DNA of 32,561 nucleotides from Flammeovirgaceae bacterium UBA976 (GTDB lineage Bacteria > Bacteroidota > Bacteroidia > Cytophagales > Cyclobacteriaceae): contig DBBU01000002.1 of NCBI GenBank assembly GCA_002292365.1, forward strand, positions 9,761 to 42,321. Direction: 5' to 3'. Below are positions 1-6,699 of this stretch, piece after piece. How positions within the stretch are numbered: position 1 is the first letter of the stretch; every line of letters starts with the position of its first letter. The notes beneath the pieces are model-generated. The model was not told the origin of the DNA. It saw only the letters and a program-made list of their open reading frames with translations, and searched no databases. The position numbers and the translations under genes were made by a program.

Positions 1-672
1 AATCAACTTATTCAACATACCGAGAGTGCCCTTCATGTACCTTGGGGCAATTGGCGTAGTGTCGACCATTCCATGCATGGTTTTTTTATTGAATCTTTCA
101 TTGATGAACTGGCACACCTTCAAAATGAAGATCCTGTGGAATACCGTGCTTCTTTGCTTGCCGATCAACCACGATTTCTCAAAGTACTCAACAAGGCTGC
201 CGAAAAATCATCATGGCATCAGCCGTTACCTGAAAATTGGGGTCGGGGCATTGCCATTCATCAATCTTTTGGTACGATTGTCGCTGAAGTTGTAGAAGTC
301 CAAATCATTGAAGGTAAAATAAATGTCGAGAGGGTAGTATGCGTGGCAGATGCTGGTTTCGCCATGCATGGAGATGCCTTTATCGCCCAAATGGAGAGTG
401 GTATCATTTATGGACTCACGGCCGCTTTGTATGGCGAAATCACGATCAAAAATGGTGCGGTAGAACAGCATAATTTTCATGATCATAAAATGCTTAGAAT
501 AGATGAAACTCCCATTATTGAAACCTATGTTATCAATAGTCATGAAAAAATAGGGGGTGCCGGTGAGCCAAGTACTCCCGTTATTGCTCCTGCCTTGGTT
601 AATGCCCTATTCAATGCTACCGGAAAAAGAATTCGTACACTTCCTATCCAAAATTTTGATCTATCGTCCTGA
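1..672 (+). CDS. Molybdopterin-binding oxidoreductase large subunit (xanthine dehydrogenase/IorB type), 3' end only
   Basis: The reading frame is open from base 1, so the gene begins upstream and only its last 223 residues are present. The visible part matches the C-terminal molybdopterin-binding domain of the xanthine dehydrogenase/aldehyde oxidase family, most like the isoquinoline 1-oxidoreductase beta-subunit branch. Signs are a WRSVDHSMHGFFIESFIDEL-type block early on and a GAGEPSTPVIAPALVNALF block near the end. The glutamate of GAGE (codon 565-567) aligns with the family's active-site glutamate, which acts as base in hydroxylation at the Mo centre. The last residues carry the typical ATGKRIRTLPI ending. 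The small 2Fe-2S subunit is expected nearby but lies outside the window. The substrate cannot be told. Family assignment is secure; subfamily is inferred. Confidence 0.88.
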   Translation, partial: NQLIQHTESALHVPWGNWRSVDHSMHGFFIESFIDELAHLQNEDPVEYRASLLADQPRFLKVLNKAAEKSSWHQPLPENWGRGIAIHQSFGTIVAEVVEVQIIEGKINVERVVCVADAGFAMHGDAFIAQMESGIIYGLTAALYGEITIKNGAVEQHNFHDHKMLRIDETPIIETYVINSHEKIGGAGEPSTPVIAPALVNALFNATGKRIRTLPIQNFDLSS

Positions 673-739
673 CTGTTTTCATCGAAAATCAGACCATTTT
701 ATGATTAATCGAATTTGATTGATTAAATTAACTGTCCAT

Positions 740-756
740 TTAAAACTTAGTTTTAA
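740..756. repeat. Short inverted repeat upstream of the DUF885-like gene
   Basis: TTAAAAC and GTTTTAA form perfect 7-base arms around a TTA spacer, ending 3 bases before the ATG at 760. It could mask or shape the start region of the mRNA. It is AT-rich and may be chance. Confidence 0.25.
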
Positions 757-759
757 CTT

Positions 760-2424
760 ATGATGCGCGCATTCATTACTCTAGCCTTATTTTTTCTAAT
801 CAGTTGTACTTTTGAAAAAAATGATCAAGTACCTACCGAAGAAGTTCCTAATCTTAAAAATTACAAGGACTTAACTGCACTTTTTGAGGTCTGGAGATCT
901 TTTGAAAATCCTCCCCTCTTGGAGGGAGCTCCCGATTACCGTGCTGAAACCTTTAAGAAGAGAAATGCTCAATTTATATCATTACAAAATAAATTAATCA
1001 GCATAGATACCCTTGGTTGGCCCATTGAGTATCAAGTAGATTGGCATCTGATTTGGGCTGAGATGAATGGTTATGATTTTAATCAGCGCATACTGAAGCC
1101 TTGGGCGCGTGATCCAGCATTCTATGTAACCCTTTGGTTGGAAAGAAGTGACGTTCCTGGACATGAAGGACCTACCCATCACAAAATACTTGATCTATGG
1201 ACTTATCATTTCCCATTAAATAAAGAAGAAAGAGCTAGGATCATGAACGAACTGAAGGTGATCCCCGCAATCAATCGGCAAGCAGAGAAAAATCTAACAG
1301 GAAATGCGAAGGATTTATGGATTACAGGCATTAAGGACATTCGAACTCAAAGTGCGGAACTCAGCAATATGCTCAATCTAAACAGTGTACAAAATGACTC
1401 TGAATTGGTGGCAATAATCAATGAGGCCATCCTATCAACAGACCAATTGGTCGAATGGTTAGAGGAAAAAGCGGTCTCTAAAACAGGCCCTTCCGGCATC
1501 GGAAAAGAATCCTACAACTGGTACCAACAAAATGTGCATTTAGTCCCACTTACTTGGGAGGATGAGGTGATGATTTTAAAAAGAGAACTGGCTCGGGCGT
1601 GGACTGCATTGAAATTGGAAGAACATAGGAATAGAGACCTTCCCCCATTAAGTGCAGCTGATTCTCCTAAAGCCTATAAAGAAAAAGCCAGAGCATCCGC
1701 AAAAAATCTTATGACTTTTTTAGAGGAAAACGAAATTCTTACGGTCAAAGATTATTTCAGTCCAGCACTCAATAAGCATTTGGGTGCATATGTCCCTGAA
1801 GCCACTCGGAACTTCTTTATGATTGGTGCTCATTATGATCCTAGACCTCTTTATTCTCATTTTTATCATTGGTTTGAACTGGCCATCATGGACCGGCACC
1901 CACCAAAAAGTCCCCTGCGCCAAGGGCCCTTGCTTTATAATATTTTTGATTCTCGAAATGAAGGTACCGCTACAGCTGTTGAGGAAATGTTCATGCAAGC
2001 AGGATTGTATGATCAAAGTCCAAGAGTAAGAGAAATTGTATATATTATGATTGCTCAACGAGCCGCTCGAGGATTGGGTTCACTGTATGCGCATGCCAAC
2101 GAAATGACTATGGAAGAAGCTGGGAGCATTCATTCAGAATTTACGCCTCGGGGCTGGATGAAAACAGAAAAAGAATTATTGATTTTTGAGCAACATTTAT
2201 ATCTAAGACAACCAGGTTATGGTTCGAGTTATATCACGGGAAAATACCTCTTAGAGCAAACTTTTGCCGATTATGCCAAAATGAAATCGAGCCAAGAGAA
2301 TGGGTTTGTTTTACGAGATTTTTTTGATGAATTAAATACGATTGGAAGTGTGCCGATTTCTCTTACCCGATGGGAAATGACAGGTTTAAAGCCTATCCTA
2401 AATAAATCTAAAAACATGTTTTAA
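760..2424 (+). CDS. DUF885-like lipoprotein, putative inactive or divergent metallopeptidase
   Basis: 554 residues. The N-terminus has a short hydrophobic stretch ending in LISC, a plausible lipobox, so the mature protein probably starts at Cys16 and is membrane-anchored. The C-terminal half resembles the DUF885 family. [19 protein letters not shown] corresponds to the family's EGWALYAE...G.Y block, [11 protein letters not shown] to its RAaRLvvD.GlH block, and the end ([11 protein letters not shown], then [18 protein letters not shown]) to its PGqalsYkiGk and FHd.lL..GslPL blocks. The HExxPGHH zinc motif of DUF885 is not intact: the equivalent stretch reads [19 protein letters not shown] at 760/763 gives two start options. 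It stands alone between an oxidoreductase and a small reverse gene. Family assignment is moderate; activity is unknown. Confidence 0.6.
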   Translation: MMRAFITLALFFLISCTFEKNDQVPTEEVPNLKNYKDLTALFEVWRSFENPPLLEGAPDYRAETFKKRNAQFISLQNKLISIDTLGWPIEYQVDWHLIWAEMNGYDFNQRILKPWARDPAFYVTLWLERSDVPGHEGPTHHKILDLWTYHFPLNKEERARIMNELKVIPAINRQAEKNLTGNAKDLWITGIKDIRTQSAELSNMLNLNSVQNDSELVAIINEAILSTDQLVEWLEEKAVSKTGPSGIGKESYNWYQQNVHLVPLTWEDEVMILKRELARAWTALKLEEHRNRDLPPLSAADSPKAYKEKARASAKNLMTFLEENEILTVKDYFSPALNKHLGAYVPEATRNFFMIGAHYDPRPLYSHFYHWFELAIMDRHPPKSPLRQGPLLYNIFDSRNEGTATAVEEMFMQAGLYDQSPRVREIVYIMIAQRAARGLGSLYAHANEMTMEEAGSIHSEFTPRGWMKTEKELLIFEQHLYLRQPGYGSSYITGKYLLEQTFADYAKMKSSQENGFVLRDFFDELNTIGSVPISLTRWEMTGLKPILNKSKNMF

Positions 2425-2455
2425 AGCGAGCTACGCATCAGATTAAGTTAATCAT

Positions 2456-2623
2456 TTACCTCCTTCTTTGATTTTCAAATATCCTTCGGAGTTCTTCGGG
2501 CGTTAGGTTAATTTTGTTTAAGTCTTTAATCTCAATAATGAATTCTATCACTCCATCTGCCAAATTATAATCGTACTCTAACTCGAAAAAATTTAAATAT
2601 TCAACGATAACAAACCCTTTCAT
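2456..2623 (-). CDS. Small hypothetical protein, 55 residues
   Basis: An ATG at 2623 opens a 55-codon frame on the minus strand ending with TAA at 2456. The product starts MKGFVIVEYLNFFELEYDYN, is acidic in its first half with alternating hydrophobic residues that suggest beta strands, and ends in a basic helix-like tail (LTPEELRRIFENQRRR). No family is recognised. A minus-strand TACATTTG box (2716-2723) matches the Bacteroidota -7 consensus and would give a leader of about 85 bases. It is convergent with the gene ending at 2424. The non-random amino-acid pattern and the promoter support it, but it could be chance. Confidence 0.4.
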   Translation of the reverse strand: MKGFVIVEYLNFFELEYDYNLADGVIEFIIEIKDLNKINLTPEELRRIFENQRRR

Positions 2624-2715
2624 TTCTCATCTTTTTTATTTTAAAAATCACATTTGATTTTTTTGCCTCTTTAAAAATTGGACGAGACTTAAACAAAAAA
2701 TTCGATAATATGAAT

Positions 2716-2723
2716 CAAATGTA
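2716..2723 (-). promoter_or_regulatory. Candidate -7 promoter box for the small minus-strand gene
   Basis: Read on the minus strand it is TACATTTG, a full match to the Bacteroidota -7 consensus TAnnTTTG. It sits about 93 bases upstream of the ATG at 2623. No clear TTG -33 element was found. Confidence 0.35.
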
Positions 2724-2867
2724 AAATGGTGAAACTTTAGGATTGATAATATTGCAAGTAAACCTAAACCTAGAACATTTATCTTAAAAGTAATTCCTTT
2801 AAAGAATGAAAGTAACAGATCTTGATTTTAAAAAAAAGGAACCATTTACGCATCCTGGGAACATTAA

Positions 2868-2885
2868 TAAACACACGTGTGTTTA
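2868..2885. promoter_or_regulatory. 18-bp perfect palindrome upstream of the photolyase operon (candidate operator)
   Basis: TAAACACACGTGTGTTTA is a perfect dyad of 9+9 bases, 26 bases upstream of the ATG at 2912. It is GC-richer than its surroundings. Its right half, TGTGTTTA, is two mismatches from the TAnnTTTG -7 consensus, so a bound regulator could block the start of transcription. No T-tract follows, so it is not a terminator. The binding protein is unknown. Confidence 0.5.
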
Positions 2886-2911
2886 GAAAGCTTACAACAA
2901 TTATAAAAAAT

Positions 2912-3082
2912 ATGTTTAATATTTTCAAAAAGACTTCACCTCTCCAAAAATTGTATCAGAAACACGAACAATTTTTGAAGGATGCCCACCAACTATCAAA
3001 AACCAATCGTTCGCTGAGTGATCAAAAATATGCCGAAGCAGAAGAAATACTTAATAAAATTAAAGCTGCTGAAAGCAAATGA
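2912..3082 (+). CDS. Lacal_2735 family small protein
   Basis: 56 residues starting MFNIFKKTSPLQKLYQKHEQ. It fits the Lacal_2735 family of Bacteroidota: a short MF.lFKK start, a K/E-rich amphipathic helix, an LSKTNRSLSDQKYAEAEEIL core and a final helix. The frame is open 30 codons further upstream (to 2822), but family members are only about 55-60 residues and the upstream part crosses the palindrome at 2868-2885, so the ATG at 2912 is preferred. The stop overlaps the next start by 4 bases (ATGA), which suggests translational coupling. The function is unknown. The protein is probably helical and cytosolic, and its position makes it the first gene of the photolyase operon. Confidence 0.75.
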   Translation: MFNIFKKTSPLQKLYQKHEQFLKDAHQLSKTNRSLSDQKYAEAEEILNKIKAAESK

Positions 3083-3363
3083 CAAAATCTTCTTTTTCTG
3101 CAAACGAGGAGAATAGAATTATTGAAATGGCTTGGGAGGATCGCACTCCTTTCGAAGCTATTAATTATCAATTTTCCCTTTCAGAAAGCGGGGTTATTGC
3201 ACTCATGCGGAAGCGGATGAAAAGATCTAGCTTTAATTTGTGGAGGGCTCGGGTACACCAGGGTACAAGCCAAAAACACAGCAAAAAAAGAAATTCTAAA
3301 ATACAGAGATTCAAATGCACACGTCAACGATCTATCTCGAATAACAAAATATCAAAACGATAA
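3079..3363 (+). CDS. TIGR03643 family protein (DUF2805)
   Basis: 94 residues. The block NRIIEMAWEDRTPFEAINYQ, followed by a FSLSESGVIALMRKRMKRSSFNLW stretch (residues about 32-55), is the hallmark of TIGR03643/DUF2805. The first 60 residues look like a small helical, helix-turn-helix-like domain. The tail from about residue 60 is strongly basic (many Lys and Arg, KKR and RFKC motifs), which suggests nucleic-acid binding; that is inference. Its ATG overlaps the stop of the Lacal_2735 gene by 4 bases, and the photolyase gene follows 13 bases after its stop. From memory, this family occurs next to photolyase/cryptochrome genes in many marine bacteria. Its function is not established. Confidence 0.85.
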   Translation: MTKSSFSANEENRIIEMAWEDRTPFEAINYQFSLSESGVIALMRKRMKRSSFNLWRARVHQGTSQKHSKKRNSKIQRFKCTRQRSISNNKISKR

Positions 3364-3376
3364 ATCAAGAAGTCAA

Positions 3377-4465
3377 ATGATCTCTTTCCCTACTCGGCTT
3401 AGCGACATATACCAGCGCCTAAAAGCTATAGATCCTGAGAGATATAGTCATACAAGAAACTATGTTGATGGAGCCGTCACTTACTTATCTCCCTACATCT
3501 CAAGAGGGGTAATTTCTACGAAAATAGTTTTTAACTATTTGTTGGAGGAGAACTATCCCTTTGAAACCATTGAAAAATATGTTCAAGAATTGGCTTGGCG
3601 TGATTATTGGCAACAAGTTTGGATTCATAAAAAATCTGAGATAAATACGGACTTAAAAAGCCAACAACAAGAGGTTCAACATTATGAAATTCCCACCGCT
3701 ATATTGACAAAGTCAACAAGCATCGAAGCCATAGATAGCGCGATTAAAGCATTGGAAGATGTAGGCTACATGCACAATCACATGCGCATGTACGCGGCGG
3801 CTGTCATTTGTAATGTGGGTAAAAGTCATTGGTTGACCCCTTCACGATGGATGTACTATCATTTATTGGACGGAGACTGGGCGAGTAATGCCTTGAGCTG
3901 GCAATGGGTAGCGGGTAGCAATGCGTCAAAAAAATATTATGCAAATCAAGCGAATATTAATAAATTTTTTCATACTAATCAACGTAATACTTTCTTGGAC
4001 TGCGATTATGATGTTTTAGTCAATCGTCCCTGCCCCACCGCTTTAGTTCCATCGACGTTCCCTCTACTCAAAACAGAACTGCCAGTATTTCAAAAAATGG
4101 TCATAACACCGAAAGAGCCTATCCTTATTTATAACTATTATAACCTAGATCCAAATTGGCGCCACGAGGGTGATTATAATCGTGTTCTTTTACTAGAACC
4201 AAAAATTTTCAAACAATATCCGATCGCGCCAAAAAATATTCAATTCATGCAAGCCTTGGGGGTAAATATTAAAAATTTACAAGTATATGTCGGATCCTTT
4301 GAGGCCTTAAGTAAAAGCTATCCAAATCAAGAGATTATTTATAAAGAGCATCCCCTTAATGTGCATTATAGAGGTACTGAAGATGCGAGAGATTGGATGT
4401 TTGATGTGCAGGACTATTTTACCTCTTTTTTTGCTTACTGGAAGAAATGTAAGAAACATTTGTGA
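3377..4465 (+). CDS. Inverted-topology photolyase (NewPHL-like), FAD domain first
   Basis: 362 residues. The photolyase FAD-binding domain starts at once (residues about 20-200). It has YLSPYISRG (36-44), ELAWRDYW (71-78), GYMHNHMRM (130-138) and NALSWQW (171-177). N171 and W175 align with E. coli photolyase N378 and W382. No antenna domain precedes it. Instead residues about 245-355 form an alpha/beta segment (PILIYNYYNLDP, RVLLLEPKIFKQYP, LQVYVGSF, EIIYKEHP) that I can align by eye with the N-terminal Rossmann domain of the photolyase at 6686-8170. This is the order reported for the NewPHL class, which repairs cyclobutane pyrimidine dimers in single-stranded DNA. Its stop overlaps the next gene's GTG. 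Class assignment comes from domain order and memory of the family. Confidence 0.82.
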   Translation: MISFPTRLSDIYQRLKAIDPERYSHTRNYVDGAVTYLSPYISRGVISTKIVFNYLLEENYPFETIEKYVQELAWRDYWQQVWIHKKSEINTDLKSQQQEVQHYEIPTAILTKSTSIEAIDSAIKALEDVGYMHNHMRMYAAAVICNVGKSHWLTPSRWMYYHLLDGDWASNALSWQWVAGSNASKKYYANQANINKFFHTNQRNTFLDCDYDVLVNRPCPTALVPSTFPLLKTELPVFQKMVITPKEPILIYNYYNLDPNWRHEGDYNRVLLLEPKIFKQYPIAPKNIQFMQALGVNIKNLQVYVGSFEALSKSYPNQEIIYKEHPLNVHYRGTEDARDWMFDVQDYFTSFFAYWKKCKKHL

Positions 4466-5925
4466 AAGAGAAAAAAAAAATCATAAACCTCGTTTGGATT
4501 AAAAGAGATATCCGAACACAAGATCACGCAGCACTTGAAGCTGCAGAGCAAGCGCATCTTCCCTATCTCATCGTTTATTTGTTTGAACCTTCTTTACTCG
4601 CTTATCCCGATAGTTCATTAAGACACCAACAATTCATATATCACTCATTGGCCGATGCCAATAAAACCCTCCAAATTTTCAATCGATCTATACAAATTTT
4701 CTATACCGAAGCGACTCTTTTTTTTGAATTCCTGCTCAATAATTTTGATTTAAAATCAGTCTTTTCCTATCAAGAATCAGGCATCAAACTGACTTGGGAC
4801 AGAGATCAAAAAGTGATGGGAATTTTAAAAAAAAATAACGTTTATTGGCATCAATTTCAAAAAGGTGGGGTCATAAGAGGGATGAACAATCGGAAAAATT
4901 GGGATCAAGTTTGGCTCAAGAATATCGCCATTCCACCTATCAAAAATATATTCAGTCAAAACGACCAACAACCCTTCAATCATCCGTTTTCCTTACCGCC
5001 TACTTTAGAATCAAAATTCCTTGAAGTTACTCCGCATTTACAAGCCGCTGGTGAGACGCAGGCTTGGAAATACTTGATCTCATTTACTCATGATCGAGGG
5101 AAAAATTATCATAAAATGATCTCTAAACCCCTTGAAAGCAGAAAGTCTTGTGGAAGAATCTCTCCCTACTTATCGTGGGGTAATTTAAGTATCAAACAGG
5201 CGATGTATCATGTCTCTGATCACGCAGATTTTGAAAAACATAAACGTGCTTTTGGCGGTCTCATGACACGCCTCAAATGGCATTGTCATTTCATTCAAAA
5301 ATTTGAAGTAGAATGTGACTATGAAATCTTATGCGTCAATAGAGGCTACGAATCCCTGGTAAGAGTTGAAAATAATAAACATCTGCTGGCTTGGCAATCA
5401 GGACGTACCGGTTTTCCATTGGTAGATGCCTGTATGAGGTGTCTTCACACCACGGGTTGGATTAATTTTCGCATGCGTGCCATGTTGGTATCCTTGTTGT
5501 GTCATCATCTAGACCAAGATTGGAGAACTGGAGTCTATCACCTCGCCCAATTATTCCTTGACTATGAACCAGGCATTCATTATCCACAATTTCAAATGCA
5601 AGCAGGTACGACCGGTATTAATACTGTCCGGATTTATAACCCTATAAAACAGTCTTACGAACATGATCCTGAGGGTATATTCATTAAAAAGTGGGTACCT
5701 GAACTCATTAATGTTCCCACACCCTTTATCCACGAACCTTACAAAATGAATCATTTTGATCAATCTTGTTATAGTATTGAAATGGGCGTTGACTACCCCT
5801 TTCCCATCGTAAATTTGGAGGAAAGTGGAAAAATAGCTCGAAAAAAAATTTGGAGCCACCGGAAAGGACAAAAAGTAAAAAAAGAAAGTCAAAGAATTTT
5901 AAAAACACATGTCAGAAAACAATAA
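4462..5925 (+). CDS. Divergent photolyase/cryptochrome family protein
   Basis: 487 residues. The N-terminal antenna domain (about 7-165) starts IINLVWIKRDIRTQDHAAL. The FAD domain (about 200-415) has GRISPYLSWGNLSIKQ (231-246), WQSGRTGFPLVDACMR (311-326), GWINFRMRAM (332-341), DWRTG (353-357) and RIYNP (390-394). Where E. coli photolyase has N378 and W382/W384, this protein reads GIHYPQFQMQAG, giving H373, F377 and M379. The FAD-proximal tryptophan of the classical triad is therefore gone, while W354 (W359 equivalent) remains. The C-terminus from about 445 is a Lys/Arg-rich tail. The start codon is GTG at 4462, overlapping the upstream stop (GTGA); the next in-frame Met is residue 119, so no alternative is reasonable. 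Repair activity or a signalling role cannot be told. Confidence 0.85.
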   Translation: MKEKKKIINLVWIKRDIRTQDHAALEAAEQAHLPYLIVYLFEPSLLAYPDSSLRHQQFIYHSLADANKTLQIFNRSIQIFYTEATLFFEFLLNNFDLKSVFSYQESGIKLTWDRDQKVMGILKKNNVYWHQFQKGGVIRGMNNRKNWDQVWLKNIAIPPIKNIFSQNDQQPFNHPFSLPPTLESKFLEVTPHLQAAGETQAWKYLISFTHDRGKNYHKMISKPLESRKSCGRISPYLSWGNLSIKQAMYHVSDHADFEKHKRAFGGLMTRLKWHCHFIQKFEVECDYEILCVNRGYESLVRVENNKHLLAWQSGRTGFPLVDACMRCLHTTGWINFRMRAMLVSLLCHHLDQDWRTGVYHLAQLFLDYEPGIHYPQFQMQAGTTGINTVRIYNPIKQSYEHDPEGIFIKKWVPELINVPTPFIHEPYKMNHFDQSCYSIEMGVDYPFPIVNLEESGKIARKKIWSHRKGQKVKKESQRILKTHVRKQ

Positions 5926-5927
5926 AT

Positions 5928-6584
5928 ATGTATTTATCAGAATCTAATATTGAAAAAATGCCTCATGTCAAAAGATTGAATATCATTAATTCAGTCTCAG
6001 GTATTAAACCAGGCAACTTAATTGGTACCAAAGACAAAAAAGATCAAACGAACTTAGCCATCATAAGCTCTGTGGTGCATCTAGGCAGTAACCCTCCCTA
6101 TCTTGGATTCATTTTACGACCTGATCAAAATGTGCGCAGGCATACCCATGAAAACATTGCAGAAAATAAGCAATTCACCATCAACCACATTCCTTCCGAT
6201 TTCATTGAACAAGCACATTATACTTCAGCTAAATTTGAAAAAAATGTTTCTGAGTTTCAGAAGTGTGGATTTACCGAAGAGTATCATAAGGATTTCGCAG
6301 CACCTTTTGTCAAAGAAAGTAAATTGAAAATAGGCTTAATCCACGAAGAAAGTGTCCCCATAAAATCCAGTAATACCCTCATGGTAATTGGAAGAATCTT
6401 ACATTTAATCATTCCTGACACCTCTCTGAGTGAAGAAGGCTATATTGACCTAGGTGTTGCGGACAGTGTTGGCATCTCTGGACTGAATGCCTACTATGTA
6501 CTCAAAAAGGTAGGCGAGTTCCCTTACGCTCGTGCGGAAAAAACCCCTGAGTTTAATGATAAAAAAACAAAATTTACCTCATAA
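5928..6584 (+). CDS. Flavin reductase family protein (FMN-binding)
   Basis: 218 residues from the ATG at 5928, 2 bases after the upstream stop. The frame stays open back to 5850, inside the photolyase gene, but a start there would be an odd 78-base overlap. The protein fits the flavin reductase-like split-barrel family: [20 protein letters not shown], then a Y.GF.lRP block (YLGFILRP), then [14 protein letters not shown], and a late [14 protein letters not shown]. These proteins bind FMN and many reduce flavin with NAD(P)H. In this operon it may supply reduced flavin or keep photolyase FAD reduced; that is inference. Its last 29 bases overlap the DUF2256 gene. Confidence 0.85.
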   Translation: MYLSESNIEKMPHVKRLNIINSVSGIKPGNLIGTKDKKDQTNLAIISSVVHLGSNPPYLGFILRPDQNVRRHTHENIAENKQFTINHIPSDFIEQAHYTSAKFEKNVSEFQKCGFTEEYHKDFAAPFVKESKLKIGLIHEESVPIKSSNTLMVIGRILHLIIPDTSLSEEGYIDLGVADSVGISGLNAYYVLKKVGEFPYARAEKTPEFNDKKTKFTS

Positions 6585-6699
6585 AATATGTCCTGTCTGT
6601 GGTCGCCCCTTCAACTGGCGAAAAAAATGGCGACTTACATGGGACCAAGTAATTTATTGTAGCAAACGTTGCAGAAGCCAAAAAAATGAAAGGAATTAA
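6556..6699 (+). CDS. DUF2256 family small zinc-ribbon-like protein
   Basis: 47 residues, from ATG at 6556 to TAA at 6697-6699. It shows [14 protein letters not shown] (residues 12-25) and a second pair in YCSKRCRSQ (34-42), giving C12, C15, C35 and C39 as likely zinc ligands, with a Trp- and Arg-rich middle. This is the DUF2256 pattern, a single treble-clef-like fold. The gene overlaps the flavin reductase by 29 bases and the next photolyase by 14 bases, so all three are probably translationally coupled. From memory, DUF2256 often sits beside or is fused to cryptochrome-linked genes. Function unknown; RNA or DNA contact is plausible. Confidence 0.87.
   Translation: MIKKQNLPHKICPVCGRPFNWRKKWRLTWDQVIYCSKRCRSQKNERN

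Larger units (their letters stand above)
2425..2911. other. Intergenic region between the DUF885-like gene and the photolyase operon
   Basis: This 487-base AT-rich gap holds a possible small minus-strand gene (2456-2623), its candidate promoter (2716-2723), a 10-base inverted repeat with arms at 2650-2659 and 2713-2722, and an 18-base perfect palindrome (2868-2885) just upstream of the photolyase operon. No RNA gene is recognised. Confidence 0.6.

Noticed and set aside
226..543. 105-residue minus-strand frame inside the molybdopterin subunit
   Set aside because: It is a shadow of a well-supported gene and has no recognisable features.
1720..2058. 112-residue minus-strand frame inside the DUF885-like gene
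   Set aside because: Overlaps a real gene; composition is typical of antisense frames.
2822..2911. N-terminal extension of the Lacal_2735 gene
   Set aside because: Family members are about 56 residues; the extension crosses the 18-bp palindrome and has no family resemblance.
5850..5927. Longer start for the flavin reductase
   Set aside because: It would overlap the photolyase gene by 76 bases with a Lys-rich non-family sequence; the ATG at 5928 fits the operon spacing.
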